Below, one piece after another: positions 38,851-48,375 of a DNA stretch of 64,000 nucleotides; the first letter of the stretch is position 1, and the number at the start of each line of letters is the position of its first letter. The position numbers and the translations under genes were made by a program. The stretch is from Siccibacter colletis (GTDB lineage Bacteria; Pseudomonadota; Gammaproteobacteria; Enterobacterales; Enterobacteriaceae), in the NCBI RefSeq assembly GCF_000696575.1, contig NZ_JMSQ01000006.1, positions 124,001-188,000 on the forward strand, in the 5' to 3' direction. The notes below the pieces were generated by a model. The model made no database searches and was not told the DNA's origin. It worked only from the letters and a program-made list of their open reading frames with translations.

Positions 38851-39309
38851 GATCTTCCCCGGTTATCGAATTGCTCCGAAATAAGCGTAGCGCGTCAGGG
38901 CCATAAGGTATGGAATTGCGGAAGGATTCAGACAAATTTCCTTACGTTATGACAAGCTTTGACGGCACAGGGGCAAACTGCGGCTATGCTCAATACAGAC
39001 TCGCGCACGGCGTACCCCATCCGCGCGGGAGGCGTAGCGCGACGACGCAGCATAGACAATCGTGCGCTGGCTGTTAAAATCACGTCTCGCCAGCGGCGGA
39101 AACACCTTACTCATTAATCAGATACAAGAGGCGTCCCGTCACGGCTGGCACCAGGGCACCTGCGGGTTATTCCGCCATCGCTTGTGCTGAAGGTTTATGC
39201 GCCTGTAGCGCACCGGCATTATCCGCATGGGTCATGCGCCTGGTTTGTCAGGCGAAAGGGCATCCTGCCTGAACCTGAAGCGACAGTTATCATTTACAGG
39301 GAGACTGCT
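38851..39309. other. yfdC-mlaA divergent region, 459 bases
   Basis: No gene visible; the frame upstream of mlaA (from 39184) is open but has no convincing start or conservation. A good promoter candidate for mlaA lies at 39053-39080, which would leave a leader of about 225 bases. The sequence between 38995 and 39060 is GC-rich and can fold. Confidence 0.55.
39053..39080 (+). promoter_or_regulatory. Candidate mlaA promoter
   Basis: TAGACA (39053-39058), a 16-base spacer and TAAAAT (39075-39080); each hexamer matches five of six consensus positions. Confidence 0.5.
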
Positions 39310-40062
39310 ATGAATTTTCGCCTGACCGGGCTTGCGCTGGCCTGCACAGCGCTTATTGGCTGCGCCAGTTCACCAGATGATCAGGGACGTTCCGACCCGT
39401 TTGAAGGGTTCAACCGTACCATGTACAGCTTCAACTATGACGTGCTTGATCCCTACGTGGTGCGCCCCGTCGCGGTGGCCTGGCGCGATTACGTGCCGCA
39501 GCCGGCGCGTAACGGCCTGAGCAACTTCACCAGCAACCTTGAAGAGCCAGCGTCGATGGTGAACTACTTCCTGCGCGGCGACCCGTATCAGGGGATGGTG
39601 CACTTCACCCGCTTCTTCCTGAATACCCTGCTGGGCATGGGCGGCTTTATTGACGTCGCCGGCATGGCGAACCCGAAACTGCAGCGCGTTGAGCCGCACC
39701 GTTTCGGCAGCACGCTCGGGCATTATGATGTTGGCTACGGTCCTTACGTGCAGCTTCCGTTCTATGGCAGCTTTACGCTGCGTGAAGACGGCGGTGATAT
39801 GGCTGACACGCTCTATCCGGTGCTCTCCTGGCTGACCTGGCCGCTGTCGGTGGGGAAATGGACGGTCGAAGGGCTGGAAACCCGCGCTCAGCTGCTGGAT
39901 TCCGACGGTCTGCTGCGTCAGTCCTCCGATCCGTACATCCTGGTGCGTGAGGCCTATTTCCAGCGCCACGACTTTATCGCTAACGGCGGGAAGCTACAGC
40001 CGAATGAAAACCCCAACGCCCAGGCGATTGAGGGTGACTTAAAAGATATCGATTCGGAATAA
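39310..40062 (+). CDS. mlaA: MlaA (VacJ), outer-membrane lipoprotein of lipid asymmetry system
   Basis: Outer-membrane lipoprotein of 250 residues that removes misplaced phospholipids from the outer leaflet and passes them to MlaC. The lipobox LIGC places the lipidated cysteine at C18. The conserved opening DPFEGFNRTMYSFNYDVLD follows the signal. The ATG at 39310 gives the signal peptide and follows GGGAG; the open frame before it is ignored. Its last 22 bases are part of a 23-base sequence that recurs 120 bases downstream, flanking a REP-like element. Confidence 0.96.
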   Translation: MNFRLTGLALACTALIGCASSPDDQGRSDPFEGFNRTMYSFNYDVLDPYVVRPVAVAWRDYVPQPARNGLSNFTSNLEEPASMVNYFLRGDPYQGMVHFTRFFLNTLLGMGGFIDVAGMANPKLQRVEPHRFGSTLGHYDVGYGPYVQLPFYGSFTLREDGGDMADTLYPVLSWLTWPLSVGKWTVEGLETRAQLLDSDGLLRQSSDPYILVREAYFQRHDFIANGGKLQPNENPNAQAIEGDLKDIDSE

Positions 40063-40183
40063 CCGGCGTTTATTGGTATGTAGGGTGGGTAAGCGAAGCG
40101 CACCCACCTTGAGTAACGTTGCGGTGGCGGGTGCGCAGGCTTACCCGCCCTACGAAGCTCAAAAGATATCGATTCGGAATAAC
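40041..40183 (+). repeat. Direct repeat pair bracketing a REP-like element after mlaA
   Basis: A 23-base sequence beginning AAAAGATATCGATTCGG occurs at 40041-40063, where it encodes the end of MlaA and its stop, and again at 40161-40183, exactly 120 bases on. With two mismatches the match extends to about 31 bases (CTTAAAAG.../CTCAAAAG... and ...AACCGGCG/...AACTGGCG). The copies enclose the palindromic element at 40080-40153. This looks like a duplication that accompanied insertion of the element. Confidence 0.85.
40080..40153. repeat. REP-like palindromic element
   Basis: GTAGGGTGGGTAAGCG at 40080-40095 leads into a 29-base hairpin unit ending GCGCACCCACC; an inverted second unit runs 40123-40153 and ends TTACCCGCCCTAC. 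The outer arms GTAGGGTGGGTAAG and CTTACCCGCCCTAC pair almost perfectly. This type of GGGTGGGTAAGCG repeat is common between genes in enterobacteria. A single diverged unit is also at 46606-46631. Confidence 0.8.
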
Positions 40184-40206
40184 TGGCGGGCGCGATGCCA
40201 TGCCAA

Positions 40207-40238
40207 TAAAAAAGGTGAGCCGAAGCTCACCTTTTTTT
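40207..40238. terminator. Bidirectional terminator between mlaA and fadL
   Basis: A-run, GGTGAGC, CGAA loop, GCTCACC, T-run. Confidence 0.92.
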
Positions 40239-40252
40239 ATGCGCGGCGTTTA

Positions 40253-41572
40253 TCAGAACGCATAGTTAAAGTTCGCGCCGTACAGCCAGGCTTTACCTTC
40301 AGACTTGAAGGTATACGGACCCTCTTCGATGGTCACTTTCTGGCCGTGCATGTAAGACACGCCCAGGTCTACCGATGCATCTTCATTGAAGGCATAGGTG
40401 GTACCGGCGCTCAGCCACAGACGGTCCTGATCCGGGATGGAGATGGAGCGTTTGTCAGCCGGAACCGGGCTGTCATCGAAGGCGATACCGGTGCGGAAGG
40501 TCCAGTTATCATCCATATAGTAGGTGGTACCCAGCGCGATACGGTACGCGTCGCGGAAGCCTTCTTCTTTCTGGAACAGGGTCTGACCATCGCTGCCTTT
40601 CGCTTTCAGCTCCTGGAACTGGCTCCAGCTGGTGTAGGTCAGGCTGTAGTGAACCGCCCACTGCGGTGCAACGCGGTTATAACCTGAGATCTCCCACATT
40701 TCCGGCAGGTTCAGGGTCAGAGAACCCGGAATGGTTGCGCCACTGGTCCCGTAGAGATTATATCCTGCCAGGATAGGGTTAAACGCGGCCGGCAGGCTGC
40801 TCTTGTAATCGCCATCGAAATCGATTTTCACTTCTGAGCGGTAGGTCAGGCCGTAGCGGTTATCTTTATCCAGCTCGTACAAAATACCGGCGTTCCAGCC
40901 GAAGCCCCATTCATCACCTTTCAGGTGAGTAATCTGGGTATCTGCCGGGATCCCTGCCACGGTCGGTGCCAATGGTCCCAGGGATGGATTACTTGCAGCC
41001 AGTAATGGCCCCAGGTCACCGGCGTAACGCTCGATCTTCGCCCGTGCATAGACCGCATCAAAGCCCAGACCGAAGCTCCAGTGGTTATCCAGACGGTAAG
41101 CACCGCTCAGGTTGAGGTTAACGGTCGTCAGATCGGTTTTACCGGCAACGGAGCCTGCGGTGTAGCTGTTATTAAACTCGGTGGCGAGGCCGTAGTTAGA
41201 GGTAACTGACGCGCCCCAGCCAAACTGTTCATTAATAGGTGCAACGAAATGCAGGTTCGGTACCCAGGCGGTCGGCGCAATATTATCGGCGTCGGTGCTG
41301 CGGCCTGAAGGAGAAGTACCGGAAATATTCACATCGGGATCAACGAATACCGCACCGCCGGAAAAGGTCGGGCGATCGAACATGGTGATCAGTGCTGGGT
41401 TGCGGCTGACGTTGCCGGCATCGTCGGCAATGGCGCCTTCCCCGGAATAGGCACGGCCAAGGCCCGAGGAAGAAAATTCGTTTAGCTGGAAACCTGCTGA
41501 CCAGGCGTTAGTAGAGACGATTGCCACTGCGACTGCGAGTACAGATTTCACAAACCGGGTTTTCTGGCTCAT
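40253..41572 (-). CDS. fadL: FadL, outer-membrane long-chain fatty acid transporter
   Basis: Outer-membrane beta-barrel of 439 residues that takes up long-chain fatty acids and serves as a phage receptor in E. coli. The signal peptide ends in AWSA before [21 protein letters not shown], the hatch domain typical of FadL. The protein ends in NFNYAF, with terminal Phe for barrel assembly. It is seven residues shorter than E. coli FadL and the loop around residues 185-215 ([14 protein letters not shown]) has diverged, as expected for a surface loop. I chose the ATG at 41572, eight bases after GAGG. Two FadR-like operators lie upstream. Confidence 0.96.
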   Translation of the reverse strand: MSQKTRFVKSVLAVAVAIVSTNAWSAGFQLNEFSSSGLGRAYSGEGAIADDAGNVSRNPALITMFDRPTFSGGAVFVDPDVNISGTSPSGRSTDADNIAPTAWVPNLHFVAPINEQFGWGASVTSNYGLATEFNNSYTAGSVAGKTDLTTVNLNLSGAYRLDNHWSFGLGFDAVYARAKIERYAGDLGPLLAASNPSLGPLAPTVAGIPADTQITHLKGDEWGFGWNAGILYELDKDNRYGLTYRSEVKIDFDGDYKSSLPAAFNPILAGYNLYGTSGATIPGSLTLNLPEMWEISGYNRVAPQWAVHYSLTYTSWSQFQELKAKGSDGQTLFQKEEGFRDAYRIALGTTYYMDDNWTFRTGIAFDDSPVPADKRSISIPDQDRLWLSAGTTYAFNEDASVDLGVSYMHGQKVTIEEGPYTFKSEGKAWLYGANFNYAF

Positions 41573-41654
41573 GACCATGACCTCATACATTATTTTTATT
41601 TAAATGTTACGTGACGTAACAGGAGCGCGAGAGTGTAGGGTCTGAGCTACAGCA

Positions 41655-41671
41655 GAGAAATCAGACCAGTG
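41655..41671 (-). promoter_or_regulatory. FadR-like operator 1 at fadL
   Basis: The core ATC-A-GACCAGT matches eight of nine positions of GGTCnGACC around 41659-41667. It lies about 83 bases before the fadL start. Confidence 0.6.
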
Positions 41672-41678
41672 GCGTGAG

Positions 41679-41695
41679 TATAGGTCCGACCAGAC
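41679..41695 (-). promoter_or_regulatory. FadR-like operator 2 at fadL
   Basis: The core GGTC-C-GACC is perfect. Together with the first site, 24 bases away, it recalls the two FadR sites known at E. coli fadL. Confidence 0.75.
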
Positions 41696-41819
41696 GGGAT
41701 GTTGCAAGTATGTTTATAAGTTTTTTCAATTGTGATCTTATAAACGAGATCCCGCTGGCAAAATAACCACCGCTTTGTTTCATCCCACCTGGTTAATTTT
41801 GCGCTGGATCATTTTTAAC

Positions 41820-41835
41820 TGTGATATCTGTCACT
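41820..41835. promoter_or_regulatory. CRP site between fadL and yfcZ
   Basis: TGTGA-TATCTG-TCACT matches nine of ten positions of the CRP consensus. It is 105 bases before the yfcZ start and 248 bases before the fadL start. Confidence 0.75.
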
Positions 41836-41939
41836 TAATCCGGGTTTGGCAATTCTCGGCTGGAGTGGCTTTGTGGCGGCGCGTAAAATAACCGACAGTT
41901 TATTTACGCACTCCGGTGCACTATTCAGAGGAAATCACG

Positions 41940-42224
41940 ATGAGCAAAAACAGCGCTGATGAAACCCCGGTTTGCTGCTGTATTGATGTCGGCACCATCA
42001 TGGATAACACCGACTGCACCGCCTCGTACAGCCGCGTCTTCAGCAACCGCGCCGATGCAGAAGCCACGCTGGACGCCCTGAGCGCCAAAGCGCGTGAAGT
42101 GGAATCCGAGCCGTGCCAGATTACCCCGCGTTTCAGCGAGGTTGATGGCGGCGTGCAGATGGATATCGATTTTGTCTTTGCCTGTCAGGCAGAAACCATG
42201 ATCTTCCAGCTCGGTCTGCGTTAA
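41940..42224 (+). CDS. yfcZ: YfcZ/YiiS-family protein
   Basis: Small protein of 94 residues, the same as E. coli YfcZ. The N-terminus SKNSADETPVCCCIDVGTIMDN carries a triple cysteine, and the C-terminus is VFACQAETMIFQLGLR. The family (DUF406) has no known function. The ATG at 41940 follows AGAGGAAATC and gives the conserved start; the frame is open eight codons further. It precedes fadI by 146 bases on the same strand. Confidence 0.92.
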   Translation: MSKNSADETPVCCCIDVGTIMDNTDCTASYSRVFSNRADAEATLDALSAKAREVESEPCQITPRFSEVDGGVQMDIDFVFACQAETMIFQLGLR

Positions 42225-42322
42225 TCCCTCCCGCGCCCCGATAACCGGGGCGCAACTGTGTTATCCCTCTCACTTTTCCGCTTCCCCGATTGGCTGGATG
42301 TAAAAATCTGGTTAAAACTGTT

Positions 42323-42339
42323 ATCAGGTCAGACCACTT
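42323..42339 (+). promoter_or_regulatory. FadR operator upstream of fadI
   Basis: ATCAGGTCAGACCACTT has the perfect core GGTC-A-GACC of the FadR consensus (AACTGGTCnGACCAGTT). It is 32 bases before the fadI start, a position suited to repression of fadIJ in the absence of acyl-CoA. Confidence 0.82.
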
Positions 42340-42370
42340 TTTTACATACAAAATTTTACAGGGGAGCGTT

Positions 42371-43681
42371 ATGAGTCAGGCACTTCCGCTGGTTGCCCGT
42401 GAGGGCGGCCGCATTGCCATTGTCAGTGGTTTACGCACGCCTTTTGCCCGTCAGGCGACGGCATTTCACGGCGTTCCCGCCGTCGATCTCGGAAAAATGG
42501 TGGTTGGCGAACTGCTGGCCCGCAGCGAGATCCCGCCCGAGGTTATCGAACAGCTGGTATTTGGCCAGGTGGTGCAGATGCCCGAAGCACCCAATATCGC
42601 CCGTGAGATCGTGCTTGGCACCGGTATGAATGTGCATACCGACGCCTACAGCGTAAGCCGCGCCTGCGCCACCAGCTTTCAGGCGGTCGCCAACGTAGCG
42701 GAAAGCCTGATGGCGGGTACCATCCGTGCCGGGATCGCCGGCGGCGCGGACTCCTCCTCGGTATTACCCATTGGCGTCAGTAAAACCCTCGCACGCACGC
42801 TGGTGGATGCCAATAAGGCGCGCACCCTGGGGCAGCGCCTGAAGCTGTTCTCGCGGCTGCGGCTGAAAGATCTGCTGCCGGTGCCCCCGGCGGTAGCGGA
42901 GTATTCCACCGCGCTGCGCATGGGCGACACCGCGGAACAGATGGCGAAAAGCCACGGCATTTCCCGCGAAGCCCAGGACGCGCTGGCGCACCGCTCCCAT
43001 CAGCTTGCAGCCCAGGCCTGGCGCGAAGGTAAACTGGCGCAGGAGATGATGACCGCTTACGTTCCGCCGTACCGCGAGCCGCTCAGCCAGGACAACAATA
43101 TTCGCGAATCTGCCAGCCTGGCGGATTACGCAAAGCTGCGCCCGGCGTTTGACCGCAAGCATGGCACCGTTACCGCCGCAAACAGCACGCCGCTGACCGA
43201 CGGCGCGGCGGCGGTGATCCTGATGACGGAATCCCGCGCCCGCGAACTGGGCCTGACGCCGCTGGGCTATCTGCGCAGCTATGCCTTTACTGCGGTTGAT
43301 GTCTGGCAGGATATGCTGCTGGGACCGGCCTGGGCGACGCCGCTGGCGCTGGATCGTGCCGGGTTAACGCTGGGTGACCTGACGCTGTTCGATATGCATG
43401 AAGCCTTTGCCGCCCAGACCCTGTCGAACCTGAAAATGCTGGCAAGCGATCGCTTTGCCCGCGAGGTGCTGGGGCGATCCCGGGCCACCGGTGAGGTGGA
43501 TGACAGCATGTTTAACGTCTCGGGTGGCTCGATTGCTTACGGTCATCCGTTTGCCGCCACCGGCGCGCGCATGATCACCCAGACGCTGCACGAGCTGAAA
43601 CGCCGCGGCGGCGGCTTCGGTCTGGTCACCGCCTGTGCGGCGGGTGGTCTGGGCGCGGCTATGGTTCTGGAGGTGGAATAA
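42371..43681 (+). CDS. fadI: FadI, 3-ketoacyl-CoA thiolase (anaerobic beta-oxidation)
   Basis: Thiolase of 436 residues, as in E. coli, forming a complex with FadJ. The nucleophile is C99 in [11 protein letters not shown], the catalytic His is in DMHEAFAAQ, and the second Cys is in the C-terminal [13 protein letters not shown] motif. It releases acetyl-CoA from 3-ketoacyl-CoA, mainly under anaerobic conditions. The ATG at 42371 follows GGGGAG. The stop overlaps the fadJ start by one base. Confidence 0.96.
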   Translation: MSQALPLVAREGGRIAIVSGLRTPFARQATAFHGVPAVDLGKMVVGELLARSEIPPEVIEQLVFGQVVQMPEAPNIAREIVLGTGMNVHTDAYSVSRACATSFQAVANVAESLMAGTIRAGIAGGADSSSVLPIGVSKTLARTLVDANKARTLGQRLKLFSRLRLKDLLPVPPAVAEYSTALRMGDTAEQMAKSHGISREAQDALAHRSHQLAAQAWREGKLAQEMMTAYVPPYREPLSQDNNIRESASLADYAKLRPAFDRKHGTVTAANSTPLTDGAAAVILMTESRARELGLTPLGYLRSYAFTAVDVWQDMLLGPAWATPLALDRAGLTLGDLTLFDMHEAFAAQTLSNLKMLASDRFAREVLGRSRATGEVDDSMFNVSGGSIAYGHPFAATGARMITQTLHELKRRGGGFGLVTACAAGGLGAAMVLEVE

Positions 43682-45813
43682 TGGAACAGCTAACCGCATT
43701 TTCGTTAACGGTTCGCCCGGACAATATCGCCGTCGTGACGATCGATGTGCCGGGGGAGAAGATGAACACCCTGAAAGCGGCGTTCGCCGGTGAAGTTCGC
43801 GCTATTCTGAAGCAGATCCTCGCGCACAAGCAGCTGGAAGGAGTGGTGTTTATTTCCGGTAAGCCCGACAGCTTTATCGCCGGGGCCGACATCAACATGA
43901 TCGCCGACTGCCGCAGCGCGCAGGAAGCGGAAGCCCTGGCGCGCCAGGGGCAGCAGATTATGGGCGACATCCGCGCCCTGACCATACCGGTGGTGGCAGC
44001 CATTCACGGTGCCTGCCTCGGCGGCGGGCTGGAGCTGGCGCTGGCCTGTCATCGCCGTATCTGTACCGACGATAAGCGCACCCAGCTTGGCCTGCCGGAA
44101 GTGCAGCTCGGCCTGCTGCCCGGCTCGGGCGGCACCCAGCGACTGCCGCGCCTGATTGGTATCAGCACCGCGCTGGAGATGATGCTGACGGCCAAAAGCC
44201 TGCGGCCGCGTCAGGCGCTGAAGGCGGGGCTGGTGGATGATGTGGTACCGCCGTCGATATTGCTGGAGGCTGCGGTGGCGCTGGCGAAACAGGGCAAGCC
44301 GGGAAGCCGTCGGCTGCCGGTGCGCGAACGCGTGCTCGCCGGGCCGCTGGGCCGCACGGTGCTGTTTTCAATGGCTGAGAAAAAGACGCTAGCGAAAACG
44401 CAGGGTAACTACCCGGCGGCGATGCGTATTCTTGAGGTGGTGCGCGTTGGGCTGACCCAGGGAATGCAGAGTGGACTGGCCGCCGAGGCGCGTGCCTTTG
44501 GTGAACTGGCCATGACACCGCAGTCAGCCGCGCTGCGTAACATCTTCTTTGCGACCACCGAAATGAAAAAGGAGAGCGGCAGCAGCGCCGCTCCTGCACC
44601 GCTTCATGAGATCGGTGTGCTTGGCGGCGGCCTGATGGGCGGCGGCATTGCTTATGTCACGGCGGTAAAAGGCAATCTGCCGGTGCGCATCAGGGACATC
44701 AGCGAGAAGGGTATCAACCATGCGCTGAAGTACAGCTGGGATCTGCTTGATAAAAAAGTGCGTCGCCGCCATATCAAACCTCAGGAGCGGGCCAGCCAGC
44801 TGGCGCGTATTTCCGGCACCACCGACTACAGCGGCTTTCGCCAGCGCGATGTGGTGATCGAAGCGGTATTTGAGGATCTGGCTCTGAAACAGCAGATGGT
44901 CAGCGAGGTGGAGCAGCACGCGGCGCCGCACACTATTTTCGCCTCCAATACCTCTTCGCTGCCTATCGCAGATATCGCCGCCGGGGCACTACGCCCGGAG
45001 CAGGTGGTGGGATTACACTACTTCAGCCCGGTGGATAAGATGCCGCTGGTGGAAGTGATCCCCCATGCGCAGACATCGCCGGAAACGGTGGCGACCACCG
45101 TCGCGCTGGCGAAGAAGCAGGGTAAAACGCCCATTGTTGTCGGCGACGTGCCGGGCTTCTACGTTAACCGTATCCTGGCGCCGTATATCAATGAAGCGAT
45201 GCGTTGCCTGATGGAAGGCGAGCGCGTTGAGGCGATTGACCGGGCGCTGGTGAAATTTGGTTTTCCGGTTGGGCCGATTCAGCTGCTCGACGAAGTCGGC
45301 ATTGATGTCGGCACCAAAATCATTCCCGTGCTGGAGCAGGCGTATGGTAGCCGCTTCAGCGCACCGGATGCCGCGGTCGCGGCAATACTTAAGGACGATC
45401 GCAAAGGCAGAAAAAACGGGCGTGGCTTCTATCTTTACCCCGCTAAAGGGCGTACAAGCAAGAAGCAGGTCGACCCTGCCATCTATCCGCTGATTGGCGT
45501 AACGCCGGGGCAGCACCTTGCGCCGGAGGCTATCGCCCAGCGCTGCGTGATGATGATGCTCAATGAAGCGGCGCGCTGCCTTGATGAAGGCGTGATCCGC
45601 TCAGCGCGCGATGGCGATATCGGCGCGGTGTTCGGCATCGGTTTTCCGCCGTTTTTGGGCGGCCCGTTCCGCTATATGGATAGTCTCGGCGCGGGTGAGG
45701 TTGTCGCCATTCTGCAACGTCTGGCAACCACGCACGGGGAGCGTTTTACCCCCTGCGAGGCATTGTTGCGCATGGCCCGGGAGCAGCACAGTTTCTGGCC
45801 CCGCACGGCGTAA
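43681..45813 (+). CDS. fadJ: FadJ, bifunctional enoyl-CoA hydratase/3-hydroxyacyl-CoA dehydrogenase
   Basis: Fatty-acid oxidation alpha subunit of 710 residues. The first 190 residues form the crotonase domain with the oxyanion-hole segments [11 protein letters not shown] and [16 protein letters not shown]. The NAD-binding domain starts near residue 310 with [14 protein letters not shown], and the dehydrogenase catalytic His is in [17 protein letters not shown]. It is four residues shorter than in E. coli. It forms an operon with fadI and works on substrates of varied chain length anaerobically. Confidence 0.96.
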   Translation: MEQLTAFSLTVRPDNIAVVTIDVPGEKMNTLKAAFAGEVRAILKQILAHKQLEGVVFISGKPDSFIAGADINMIADCRSAQEAEALARQGQQIMGDIRALTIPVVAAIHGACLGGGLELALACHRRICTDDKRTQLGLPEVQLGLLPGSGGTQRLPRLIGISTALEMMLTAKSLRPRQALKAGLVDDVVPPSILLEAAVALAKQGKPGSRRLPVRERVLAGPLGRTVLFSMAEKKTLAKTQGNYPAAMRILEVVRVGLTQGMQSGLAAEARAFGELAMTPQSAALRNIFFATTEMKKESGSSAAPAPLHEIGVLGGGLMGGGIAYVTAVKGNLPVRIRDISEKGINHALKYSWDLLDKKVRRRHIKPQERASQLARISGTTDYSGFRQRDVVIEAVFEDLALKQQMVSEVEQHAAPHTIFASNTSSLPIADIAAGALRPEQVVGLHYFSPVDKMPLVEVIPHAQTSPETVATTVALAKKQGKTPIVVGDVPGFYVNRILAPYINEAMRCLMEGERVEAIDRALVKFGFPVGPIQLLDEVGIDVGTKIIPVLEQAYGSRFSAPDAAVAAILKDDRKGRKNGRGFYLYPAKGRTSKKQVDPAIYPLIGVTPGQHLAPEAIAQRCVMMMLNEAARCLDEGVIRSARDGDIGAVFGIGFPPFLGGPFRYMDSLGAGEVVAILQRLATTHGERFTPCEALLRMAREQHSFWPRTA

Positions 45814-46040
45814 GTCACGTCGACGGTGGTCCGACAAGGGTTATTCCAGTATTGAGAACGGAACCGCTGGCTGGTCAATTTGTAAACGCTAATTGACTAT
45901 ACTTACAGCATTGAGGTAAAAAACAGCGTTCCATTTGAAGTATGGATAAGGCACAATGCCCGACCGCCAGCTTTCCCGCACAAAAAATGTCCCTTTGTGC
46001 CGGTGAACGCGGCGATTCTGGTCAACAAAAGCGGTGCAAT

Positions 46041-46529
46041 ATGCAAGTTTTTATTATGCGTCACGGCGACGCAGCACTCGATGCCGCCAGCGATGCGGTT
46101 CGTCCTCTCACTCACTGTGGGTGCGATGAATCCCGTCAGATGGCGACCTGGTTAAAAGGTCAGAAGGTGGATATCGAACGCGTTCTGGTGAGTCCTTTCC
46201 TGCGCGCCGAACAGACGCTGGGTGTGGTCAGCGAGGTGATGAACCTGCCGGCAACCTCTGACGTTCTGCCGGAGCTGACTCCCTGTGGAGATGTCACGCA
46301 AGTAGGTGCTTACCTGCACATGCTGGCAGACGAAGGCGTGAAGTCCGCGCTGGTGATTTCTCACCTGCCGCTGGTGGGGTATCTGGTCTCAGAGCTCTGC
46401 CCGGGGGAAGCCCCGCCGATGTTTACCACCTCGGCAATCGCAAATGTGACGCTGGATGCGCACAACCCGTGCGGTGTATTTAACTGGCAGATGAGTCCGT
46501 GCAATTTAAAAATGGCGAAAGCGATGTAA
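46041..46529 (+). CDS. sixA: SixA, phosphohistidine phosphatase
   Basis: Cytoplasmic phosphatase of 162 residues in the RHG (histidine phosphatase) family. The phospho-accepting H8 is in the MRHGDA motif, and the second His is in VISHLPLVG. It dephosphorylates histidine phospho-domains; in E. coli NPr of the nitrogen PTS is a documented target and ArcB was proposed. The ATG at 46041 is the conserved start; an open frame begins 99 bases earlier but has no support. The 227 bases before it contain no gene. Confidence 0.93.
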   Translation: MQVFIMRHGDAALDAASDAVRPLTHCGCDESRQMATWLKGQKVDIERVLVSPFLRAEQTLGVVSEVMNLPATSDVLPELTPCGDVTQVGAYLHMLADEGVKSALVISHLPLVGYLVSELCPGEAPPMFTTSAIANVTLDAHNPCGVFNWQMSPCNLKMAKAM

Positions 46530-46552
46530 GTCGTGGTGCCTGTTCCCTGCTA

Positions 46553-46580
46553 ACAAGAGCCGCTGATGCGGCTCTTGTCG
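46553..46580 (+). terminator. Terminator after sixA
   Basis: ACAAGAGCCGC and GCGGCTCTTGT form an 11-base-pair stem with a TGAT loop. The T-run that follows is short. Confidence 0.65.
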
Positions 46581-46605
46581 TTTCTGGCGCGGCGCGCAAC
46601 GACCA

Positions 46606-46631
46606 GGATGGGTAAGCGCAGCGCACCCACC
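46606..46631. repeat. Single REP-like unit between sixA and smrB
   Basis: GGATGGGTAAGCGCAGCG followed by CACCCACC closely matches the left unit of the element after mlaA (GGGTGGGTAAGCGAAGCGCACCCACC). The arms GGTGGGT/ACCCACC type pair with one mismatch. Confidence 0.7.
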
Positions 46632-46651
46632 TTTTATCAGCAGCGCCCTTG

Positions 46652-47203
46652 TTACGGCAGCACTGGCGGCTGCCACTCTTCCACTTCAATCAGCACCAGC
46701 ACCGCTGCATCGCCGCCGTACTCTTTCGGCGCCTGATGGAATGCCATCACGTGCGGATGCTGCGCCAGCCAGAGCGGGGTTTGCTGCTTGAGGATGTGTT
46801 TGCCGTGCCCGTGCATCACACAGGCGCAAAACACATGCTCGCGGCGACAGGCGGCAATCAGCGCCCCCAGCTCCTGCTTGGCCTGCATCTGGGTTAAGCC
46901 GTGCAGATCTAAAAACAGCTCCGGCGAATAGTCGCCGCGTCGCAGCTTCTTCAGCTCGAAGTGGCTGACGTCGTCACGCACGTAGCGCGTTGGCCCCTCG
47001 TTATTGAGCAGCGGCTGAAACTCATCGGAGAAATAGTGGCTGGCGTCGGCCTGCTCTTGTATCAGACGTTTTTCCGGCACCTGGGACAGTTTCTTACGTG
47101 CCGGACGGTGAACGATGGTGTCGTGGGTGATCTTCCGCGTGTCGCGCATCAGCTCGCGGAACAGCGCCTGATCCTCCTCGTTCAGCGATGGTTTTTTCTT
47201 CAT
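46652..47203 (-). CDS. smrB: SmrB, ribosome-rescue endonuclease with Smr domain
   Basis: Protein of 183 residues, as in E. coli (YfcN). The Smr domain occupies the second half, with [15 protein letters not shown] and the catalytic-loop motif HGHGKHIL. The charged N-terminal half binds collided ribosomes. SmrB cleaves mRNA at stacked ribosomes, opening the way for rescue. It is divergent from prmB, which modifies ribosomal protein uL3, with 168 bases in between, as in E. coli. Confidence 0.94.
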   Translation of the reverse strand: MKKKPSLNEEDQALFRELMRDTRKITHDTIVHRPARKKLSQVPEKRLIQEQADASHYFSDEFQPLLNNEGPTRYVRDDVSHFELKKLRRGDYSPELFLDLHGLTQMQAKQELGALIAACRREHVFCACVMHGHGKHILKQQTPLWLAQHPHVMAFHQAPKEYGGDAAVLVLIEVEEWQPPVLP

Positions 47204-47371
47204 CTTTTCGATTTCCTGTCAGGCTAATGCGGGCAGTTTACCTGACGATGGGCGCGGCGCTAAATAAAACGCGCCTTTTCGCCGCCGCGCGCCGCCGTGA
47301 ATGCTGATTTATCGCTGTCTTCATGGCAAACTACCCGCCGAGTAAAAGCGGAGCGTGCCTGGGGAGGGCCA

Positions 47372-48304
47372 GTGGATAAAATTTTCGTCGATGAAGCAGT
47401 CAATGAGCTGCACACCATTCAGGATATGCTGCGTTGGGCGGTGAGCCGCTTTAGCGCCGCCGGTATCTGGTATGGTCACGGCACCGATAACCCGTGGGAC
47501 GAGGCGGTCCAGCTGGTACTACCTTCGCTCTGGCTGCCGCTGGATATTCCTGAAGAGATGCGCAATGCGCGTCTGACCTCCAGCGAGCGTCACCGCATCG
47601 TTGAGCGCGTGATTCGCCGCGTTAACGAGCGCATTCCGGTGGCCTATCTCACCAATAAAGCCTGGTTCTGCGGCCACGAATTCTACGTCGATGAGCGCGT
47701 GCTGGTGCCACGTTCGCCGATTGGCGAGCTGATTAACAACCACTTCGCCGGACTTATCGACCATCAGCCGCAGCACATCCTCGACATGTGTACCGGCAGC
47801 GGCTGCATTGCTATCGCCTGTGCTTACGCCTTCCCGGATGCGGAAGTGGACGCGGTGGATATCTCTGCCGATGCGCTGGCGGTGACCGAGCACAACATCG
47901 AAGAGCACGGCCTGCTGAATCACGTGACGCCGATCCGCTCCGATCTGTTCCGCGACCTGCCGAAAGTACAGTACGACATCATCGTCACCAATCCGCCGTA
48001 TGTGGATGCGGATGATATGTCCGATCTGCCGGGCGAGTACCGCCACGAGCCGGAGCTGGGCCTGGCAGCGGGCAGCGATGGTCTCAAGCTGGCGCGTCGC
48101 ATTCTCGCCTGCGCCCCGGACTACCTGACCGAAAACGGTATCCTGGTGTGCGAAGTGGGCAACAGCATGGTACACATGATGGAGCAGTACCCGGATGTGC
48201 CGTTCACCTGGCTTGAGTTTGACAACGGTGGCGACGGCGTCTTCATGCTGACCCGCGACCAGCTCATCGCCGCGCGCGAGCACTTCAGCATCTACAAAGA
48301 TTAA
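47372..48304 (+). CDS. prmB: PrmB, uL3 glutamine methyltransferase
   Basis: S-adenosylmethionine-dependent N5-glutamine methyltransferase of 310 residues that modifies ribosomal protein uL3. The SAM motif is [15 protein letters not shown] and the catalytic NPPY occurs in [11 protein letters not shown]. The start is GTG at 47372, preceded by GGGGAGGG; it gives the E. coli length and N-terminus ([12 protein letters not shown]). Upstream in-frame codons to 47297 are probably untranslated. aroC follows 71 bases later. Confidence 0.95.
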   Translation: MDKIFVDEAVNELHTIQDMLRWAVSRFSAAGIWYGHGTDNPWDEAVQLVLPSLWLPLDIPEEMRNARLTSSERHRIVERVIRRVNERIPVAYLTNKAWFCGHEFYVDERVLVPRSPIGELINNHFAGLIDHQPQHILDMCTGSGCIAIACAYAFPDAEVDAVDISADALAVTEHNIEEHGLLNHVTPIRSDLFRDLPKVQYDIIVTNPPYVDADDMSDLPGEYRHEPELGLAAGSDGLKLARRILACAPDYLTENGILVCEVGNSMVHMMEQYPDVPFTWLEFDNGGDGVFMLTRDQLIAAREHFSIYKD

Positions 48305-48375
48305 AATAATAACTCCGGCGGGCTGCGGCCCGCTTCACTACTCCTTGAAAACACAACAACGACAACGGGGCCGTG

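Larger units (their letters stand above)
41573..41939. other. fadL-yfcZ divergent control region, 367 bases
   Basis: No gene. It contains two FadR-like operators on the fadL side and a nearly perfect CRP site in the middle, listed separately. yfcZ has the ribosome-binding sequence AGAGGAAA. Confidence 0.8.

Noticed and set aside
41731-41746. Second CRP-like site near fadL
   Set aside because: The left half TGTGA is perfect but the right half (AAACG) matches only two of five positions.
45828-45836. FadR-like core GGTCCGACA after fadJ
   Set aside because: Only the left half and centre match; it lies just after the fadJ stop and before sixA, where FadR control is not expected. A chance match is likely.
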